Positions 58,951 to 64,000 of a stretch of DNA of 64,000 nucleotides are shown piece by piece. Source of the stretch: Ruminococcaceae bacterium FB2012. Its GTDB lineage: Bacteria > Bacillota > Clostridia > Oscillospirales > Ruminococcaceae. The position numbers and the translations under genes were made by a program. Where the stretch lies: positions 193,773 to 257,772 of the forward strand of contig FMXS01000006.1 of the NCBI GenBank assembly GCA_900104495.1, in the 5' to 3' direction. The first letter of the stretch is position 1, and every line of letters starts with the position of its first letter. The notes below the pieces were generated by a model. It saw nothing but the letters and a program-made list of their open reading frames with translations, did no database searches and had not been told where the DNA came from.

Positions 58951-61455
58951 ATGAGTATAGAACTGTTCGAGCACAACAGGCAGGCTTACGATTCTGTTGT
59001 TGCTATGCTTGCTGCTGCGAGAATGGCCTGCGTTATCCACCCGACGGGCACGGGTAAGTCCTTTATAGGCTTCAAGCTTTGTGAGGACAACCCCGAAAAG
59101 ACAGTCTGCTGGCTCTCACCCTCTGACTATATCTTTCGCACTCAGCTCGAAAACCTTGCTGCTGCGGTTGACGGTTGGCAGCCGGAAAATATCAGATTTT
59201 TCACCTATGCCAAGCTGATGAATATGACCGACGATGAAATAGCTGATATAAAGCCCGATCACATTATCCTTGACGAGTTCCACCGCTGCGGAGCCCAGAT
59301 GTGGGGTGAGGGCGTCCAGAGGCTGCTTGCGGCCTTTCCCGATGTTCCGATACTCGGCCTTTCGGCGACTGCTATTCGCTATCTTGACGATCAGCGCAAT
59401 ATGGCTGAGGAGCTTTTTGACAGCTGCATTGCCAGTGAAATGACTCTGGGCGAGGCAATAGTCAGGGGCATACTTGCTCCGCCGAAATATGTCCTTTCCA
59501 TGTTCTCCTACCAAAAGGATCTGAAACGCTACGAAGACAGAGTTAAGAAGGCAAAATATAAAGCTATCCGTGATGAGGCAAGCAAGTATCTTGACGCCTT
59601 GAAGCGTGCTTTGGAAAATGCCGAGGGACTTGATGTTATATTCGACAAGCACATGACCGACAGACACGGCAAGTACATAGTTTTTGCAACGAATTACGAG
59701 CATCTTTCAGAATATCGTAAACTTGCCGGAGACTGGTTTTCGCGCATCGACCTTGAACCGCATATCTACTCTGTCTATACCCCTGATCCGTCCACAAGCG
59801 CAGAGTTTGATGCCTTTAAGGAGGACAGCTCCGACCACCTAAAGCTATTGTTCTGCATTGATGCGCTTAACGAGGGCATACACATTCCCGATATATCCGG
59901 CGTTATACTGATGAGGCCAACAGTCTCACCTATTATCTTCAAACAGCAGATAGGCAGAGCGTTAAGTACCAGCGCTGCAAGAGTGCCGATCATATTTGAT
60001 ATAGTCAATAACATTGAAAATCTTTATTCCGTTGATTCGCTTAAAGAAGAAATGGAAACTGCTATTGCTTACTACCGTTCTCATTTCGGAGAGAGATATA
60101 TAGTCAATGACAGCTTTGAGATAATTGACAAGGTGGCGGATTGCAGAGAACTGTTCGACAGACTGGAGGACACCCTTTCCTCAAGTTGGGATATGATGTA
60201 TGAAAAGCTGGTGGAGTACCATAAGGTATATGGTAATGTTGATGTGCCGTTTGATTTCAAGACTGACGAAGGCTACTCTCTTGGGAATTGGGTGGATTGG
60301 CAGCGAAAGTGCTATAGAAAAAAAGTTTTCGGTTTGCTGACGGCTGAAAGAATAACTAAGCTTGATAAGCTCGGAATGCGCTGGCTTACGCGCAGTGAGC
60401 TTTCATGGCAAAAGCATTATGCAGCAGCAGTAAGATACTATTCAAAATATAATAATTTAGATGTGCCGCAAAACTATATTGATGAAGAAGGAGTCAGATT
60501 AGGACAGTGGATTCTGTCTATCCGTACTCAAAGAAACAGAGGACTGTTGGATAGATCAATGTATTTAGAACGAATTGATGCTTTGGATAGGATAGGAATG
60601 ATATGGGACAAAACCGATCATTTCTGGGAGCAAAACTATAGAGCTGCTGTAAACTATTTCAAAACGCACGGGGATTTGAATGTTCCGACAAAATACATAG
60701 ATCAAGACGGCATAAAGCTTGGAAAGTGGATCATCAGAATACGAACAAGGCAAAAAAACGACCCAAACAGCATTCCTACAGAAAAGAAGGAATTGCTTGA
60801 TGCGATAGGTATGGTCTGGGGAGATACTAAAGAAATTAAATGGGAAAGTCATTATATACTACTGTGCAAATACAAAGAAAAATATGGACACATCAACGTT
60901 CCTGCAAGCTATGTCATAGACGGAGTAAGGCTTGGAAGTTGGGTAGCTGAACAAAGAAGAATGTTTAGAGATAACACACTAAATGAATACAGAAAAGAAA
61001 AGCTTGATAAGCTTGGAATGGTCTGGAAGCTCCCAGACGCATGGGAGCAAAGATATCTATTAGCAAAAAAATACTATGAAGAATATGGAAACATTAATGT
61101 TGCGAATGATCTTGCATATGAAGGTGTCTGGCTTTGCAGATGGCTCAATGAGCAGAGGCTGATAGGAGAGGGCAAGAGAAAAGGTAAAAGCCTGACTTCA
61201 GAACAAAAGCAAAAGCTTGAAGCACTTGGTATGGTGTTCGGAAAAACAAACCGACTGATGAAATGGGAGGAAAGATACAGCGAAGCAAAGGCATATTATC
61301 TTTCTCACCATTGTCTGATAATAGACATTGGCTATACAAAAGCAAACGGAGAAAAGCTTATCAACTGGATATACAATCAGCGAACTGCAAGGCGCAGAGG
61401 AAAGCTGTCATCTGAACGGATAAGAATGCTTGATGCTATAGGAATGGTTTGGTAA
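58951..61455 (+). CDS. Superfamily II helicase with six helicase-associated repeats
   Basis: An 834-residue protein; ATG at 58951 follows ACGGAGGTGGACAG. Motor motifs: Walker A PTGTGKS (31-37), DEFH (108-111), LSATAIR, and motif VI-like QQIGRALS. The C-terminal half is six copies of the 65-residue helicase-associated domain, each of the form W...Y......G..NVP..Y...G..LG.W...QR...G.L......KLD.LGM.W. The sixth is the most divergent. The repeats are more AT-rich than the motor. Such proteins are sporadic, often on mobile DNA, and of unknown role; nucleic-acid remodelling or defence is possible. Confidence 0.88.
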   Translation: MSIELFEHNRQAYDSVVAMLAAARMACVIHPTGTGKSFIGFKLCEDNPEKTVCWLSPSDYIFRTQLENLAAAVDGWQPENIRFFTYAKLMNMTDDEIADIKPDHIILDEFHRCGAQMWGEGVQRLLAAFPDVPILGLSATAIRYLDDQRNMAEELFDSCIASEMTLGEAIVRGILAPPKYVLSMFSYQKDLKRYEDRVKKAKYKAIRDEASKYLDALKRALENAEGLDVIFDKHMTDRHGKYIVFATNYEHLSEYRKLAGDWFSRIDLEPHIYSVYTPDPSTSAEFDAFKEDSSDHLKLLFCIDALNEGIHIPDISGVILMRPTVSPIIFKQQIGRALSTSAARVPIIFDIVNNIENLYSVDSLKEEMETAIAYYRSHFGERYIVNDSFEIIDKVADCRELFDRLEDTLSSSWDMMYEKLVEYHKVYGNVDVPFDFKTDEGYSLGNWVDWQRKCYRKKVFGLLTAERITKLDKLGMRWLTRSELSWQKHYAAAVRYYSKYNNLDVPQNYIDEEGVRLGQWILSIRTQRNRGLLDRSMYLERIDALDRIGMIWDKTDHFWEQNYRAAVNYFKTHGDLNVPTKYIDQDGIKLGKWIIRIRTRQKNDPNSIPTEKKELLDAIGMVWGDTKEIKWESHYILLCKYKEKYGHINVPASYVIDGVRLGSWVAEQRRMFRDNTLNEYRKEKLDKLGMVWKLPDAWEQRYLLAKKYYEEYGNINVANDLAYEGVWLCRWLNEQRLIGEGKRKGKSLTSEQKQKLEALGMVFGKTNRLMKWEERYSEAKAYYLSHHCLIIDIGYTKANGEKLINWIYNQRTARRRGKLSSERIRMLDAIGMVW

Positions 61456-61484
61456 TAATAATCTGAATTTGAGGTATGTACTGT

Positions 61485-63077
61485 ATGTCAACTGTCAAAA
61501 AAAAGCTGAATGAGATTGCAGAGCTGATAACCACCGAAAAGGCGTTTTATCTGCTGATAATGATTACTATGATCTCGCTGCCGGTCTGCGAGCTGCTGGT
61601 CGAGCAGCACAACCGAAACTTTGAGGGTCAGCCGATCATAGTTGAGGCCGCCGGAATAGCAGGTGTCATCATGGTAGTGGCCCGACTGCTGATGAACAAA
61701 GGTCCCGATGCTAAATTCTATGCAACAGATGTGATCTATTTCTGTCTTATAATATTTGCGGGACTGTCCCTTGCCTTCACCGAGGATATGCTTGCATCGG
61801 TGCAGGGCTACGACTACGACGAGTGGCTTACTCACTTTATGGCGTATTTCTCGCTGATGTATGCCGGCACGATGATCGAGGATAAAAGGCTTCGCAGAAA
61901 CATAATCAAGGCGTTTATTTTCGTGCTTATCTTACAGGGCGGAATCGGACTTATGCAAAGCTTGGGCTATGAATTCACCAACTGTTTTTACGACGGTGAC
62001 GCTGCCACGAAATATCATTTTGCTTACGGTCTCACCCCCCATTACAACTGGTATGTAGGCCTTATGTCGCTTGCGACAGGCTGTGTGATGGGTCTTTGTG
62101 TATTCTCAAAGAGAAGGACACCCTTCCTGCTCACACTCGTCGGAACAGTTCTCGGTATGTATGCAATGCTGGCTACCGAGACAAGACTTGCACTGCTGAG
62201 CTTGGCGGCGCTGATGATTTTCTACCCCGTGGCACTGCTGATCTATAAGCTCAAGACCAAGGACAAAGAGACAGTAAAAAAAGCCTTCCTGCACTGGTGC
62301 TGCGTAGCACTGATACTTGCGGCGATGCTGCTCATCATGATACTTGGCTTCGGGAAGTTCAAGCAGAAAATGGAGCTGACTCTGTCAGAGATCAACGGTA
62401 CTGCCACTTTCTCCCATGACGCTGAAATGATGAGAAAAACCTCTGATATCGAAAAAGCTGTTGCCGATGCCGTTGCAGAAAATCTCGACAGTGAAACGGA
62501 CAGTGCGGCGGACAGTGAAGCGGAGGATGAATTGGATATCACAAATGTCGGCATGAACAAGCAGGATGATGACCCTATGAACGGATGGCCGGAGGAGGAA
62601 AAATACACCTCCTTTGACAACTTCGCCACAGGACGCGGTCATATATGGAAATTCGGTCTTGCCTGTGTGCCGGATCACTGGATGTTCGGTGTCGGTCTCG
62701 ACAACTACCGCTGGTGCTTCACTCATGCTCCCGACCTGCCTCACGATACCTGGTCTCAGGGCAAGGGGCATAACGAGCTTATCCATTATCTTGTCACCCA
62801 AGGCGTGTTCCAACTGCTGACGATCCTTTCGCTTGTTGTATACACCTTCGTTGTCAGCATACGCACTGCTCTGCACGCTGAGGACAGAGAGGACAAACTG
62901 ACGTCCTTCATCCTTATCGGAATGGTTACTGCGTATTTCGTGCAGAGTATGTTCAATAGTTCTGTGGTAAATATCGCGCCCTATTATTGGGTTGTAATTG
63001 GTCTTTGTCTGTGCAAAAAATATCAAAAACCATTTGGCTACAGAAAAAGCCTTAAAGCAAAGGAGCAGACCGAATGA
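61485..63077 (+). CDS. O-antigen-ligase-like (Wzy/WaaL) membrane protein
   Basis: A 530-residue protein; ATG at 61485 chosen because the earlier in-frame ATG touches the ribosome site. About ten to twelve membrane helices are seen, with the large extracytoplasmic loop typical of the family between helices (residues about 300-400, rich in D/E/S). The loop ends in a GRGHIWKFGLACVPDHWMFGVGLDNYRW segment, matching the Wzy_C signature, and HNELIHYLVTQG follows. It should polymerise or ligate surface polysaccharide. Its stop overlaps the manC start by four bases (ATGA). Confidence 0.88.
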   Translation: MSTVKKKLNEIAELITTEKAFYLLIMITMISLPVCELLVEQHNRNFEGQPIIVEAAGIAGVIMVVARLLMNKGPDAKFYATDVIYFCLIIFAGLSLAFTEDMLASVQGYDYDEWLTHFMAYFSLMYAGTMIEDKRLRRNIIKAFIFVLILQGGIGLMQSLGYEFTNCFYDGDAATKYHFAYGLTPHYNWYVGLMSLATGCVMGLCVFSKRRTPFLLTLVGTVLGMYAMLATETRLALLSLAALMIFYPVALLIYKLKTKDKETVKKAFLHWCCVALILAAMLLIMILGFGKFKQKMELTLSEINGTATFSHDAEMMRKTSDIEKAVADAVAENLDSETDSAADSEAEDELDITNVGMNKQDDDPMNGWPEEEKYTSFDNFATGRGHIWKFGLACVPDHWMFGVGLDNYRWCFTHAPDLPHDTWSQGKGHNELIHYLVTQGVFQLLTILSLVVYTFVVSIRTALHAEDREDKLTSFILIGMVTAYFVQSMFNSSVVNIAPYYWVVIGLCLCKKYQKPFGYRKSLKAKEQTE

Positions 63078-64000
63078 ACCATTACGGAGTCATAATGGCC
63101 GGCGGCGGAGGGACACGCTTCTGGCCGCTGTCAAGGCAGAAAAAGCCCAAGCAGCTGCTTAACCTCTCCGGCAGCGATCTTATGGTGAACGAAGCCGTGG
63201 AGCGTATGGCGGAGGTTATCGGCAAGAGCAATATCTTTATCGTTACCGGCGAGCTCCAGACCGCAGATATGCTGGTGGCTACGGCGGGAAAGGTCTTCCC
63301 TAGGAATATCCTCTCGGAGCCTGCCGCCAGGAACACTGCCACCTGCATCGGCTATTCAGCCATGGAGATACTGAAAAAGTACGGCGACGGCGTTATGGTC
63401 ATAACTCCTGCCGACCATTACATCGAGGATGTCTCCGCTCTGACGGATGTGCTGAAGACCGCTATCCTTGCTGCCGAGCAACAGGATAAGCTCATAACCA
63501 TCGGCATAACCCCCACCTTCCCGTCCACAGCCTTCGGCTATATCCGCTGCGGCAGTGAGGAGACCGGCAACATAAAGCCCGTTCTCGGGTTCCGGGAAAA
63601 GCCGGACGAGGCCGCCGCCTCTGAATATGTCGCCTCCGGAAAGTATCTCTGGAACAGCGGTATGTTCATCTGGAAGGCTTCGCTGATACTTGAAAAGATA
63701 AAAGAATACGCCCCGGATATTTATGCCGAGCTTGAAAAGATCGGCAATGCAATGAATACCCCGGAAGAGCAGGAAGTGCTTCACGACGTTTATCCGAACA
63801 TCAGGAAAATGTCCATTGACTACGCCGTTATGGAGCCCTCGGCTTCGAGGGGCGATGTGCTGGTGCTTCCCTGCGACTGCGGCTGGAACGATGTCGGGGC
63901 GTGGGACACCATGAGCGTACTCCACGAAAAGGACGAAAACGGAAACGTCCTTGTGGGGGACGTTACCGCTATTGATGCGGAGGGTTCGGTGCTGTATTCG
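63074..64000 (+). CDS. manC: Mannose-1-phosphate guanylyltransferase, cut by window end
   Basis: 309 residues are visible, starting MNHYGVIMAGGGGTRFWPLS with the nucleotidyltransferase motif GGGGTRFWPLSRQKKPKQLL. Later blocks are SEPAARNTATCIGYSAM, ITPADHYIED, FREKPDEAAA, WNSGMFIWKAS and DYAVME, and GWNDVGAWDT. It makes GDP-mannose for surface polysaccharide. Coupling to the ligase gene by an ATGA overlap fits one pathway. The 3' end lies beyond the window; a PMI domain cannot be judged. Confidence 0.94.
   Translation, partial: MNHYGVIMAGGGGTRFWPLSRQKKPKQLLNLSGSDLMVNEAVERMAEVIGKSNIFIVTGELQTADMLVATAGKVFPRNILSEPAARNTATCIGYSAMEILKKYGDGVMVITPADHYIEDVSALTDVLKTAILAAEQQDKLITIGITPTFPSTAFGYIRCGSEETGNIKPVLGFREKPDEAAASEYVASGKYLWNSGMFIWKASLILEKIKEYAPDIYAELEKIGNAMNTPEEQEVLHDVYPNIRKMSIDYAVMEPSASRGDVLVLPCDCGWNDVGAWDTMSVLHEKDENGNVLVGDVTAIDAEGSVLYS

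Overview
The window looks like a chromosome segment from an anaerobic, Gram-positive gut or rumen clostridium, most likely Ruminococcus or a close relative. The signs are a secreted BspA-type leucine-rich protein with a C-terminal dockerin (39481-40893), a cytoplasmic GH5 glucanase, an L27 with the Firmicute N-terminal extension plus its Prp protease, Rex, class III RNR-type regulation, and very regular TTGACA-N17-TATAAT promoters. No tool was run; family names come from reading motifs.

Layout. (1) 1-7170: a truncated AAA ATPase, an orphan S-box (SAM) riboswitch, then a small integrative element (hypothetical gene, DUF3987 replication protein, excisionase-like HTH, hypothetical gene, divergent XRE repressor with two operator-like palindromes, and an integrase with an extra HTH domain) ending beside tRNA-Ser(GCU). 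(2) 7172-46602: core chromosome. It holds two tRNA-Ser, membrane and phosphoesterase genes, a sirtuin, a GIY-YIG protein, glgP, metG, tRNA-Arg, the rplU-prp-rpmA-obgE-mrnC cluster, tsaE-tsaB, GH5, rex, an EAL/beta-helix fusion, mnmA, an ECF ATPase, the LRR-dockerin protein, ldh, a small NrdD-like gene under a NrdR box, a sugar transferase and cell-surface lipoproteins. (3) 46660-47125: tRNA-Leu(CAG) preceded by two defective tRNA-Leu-like copies and a candidate small RNA. (4) 47229-about 58700: a second integrative element next to tRNA-Leu. It carries integrase, excisionase, a cargo lipoprotein, two ribbon-helix-helix-like proteins and a DUF927-like ATPase. A 900-bp non-coding region rich in repeats follows, then a two-gene operon on the other strand. 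(5) 58951-64000: a helicase with six helicase-associated repeats, then an exopolysaccharide pair (O-antigen-ligase-like protein and ManC, cut by the window end).

The most exciting system is in region 4. The 997-residue protein at 53986-56979 has the catalytic signature of two-barrel RNA polymerases (GGADFDGD, residues 571-577), preceded by an RNP motif as in eukaryotic RNA-dependent RNA polymerases (QDE-1) and phage SPbeta YonO. It is translationally coupled to an unrecognised 279-residue partner and faces a DUF927-like ATPase across a region with two 9-bp-repeat arrays and a large cruciform. My inference is that the element carries its own single-subunit RNA polymerase for priming its replication or transcribing its own genes. 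The family is known from phages and mobile elements; this arrangement and the partner protein are what deserve follow-up.
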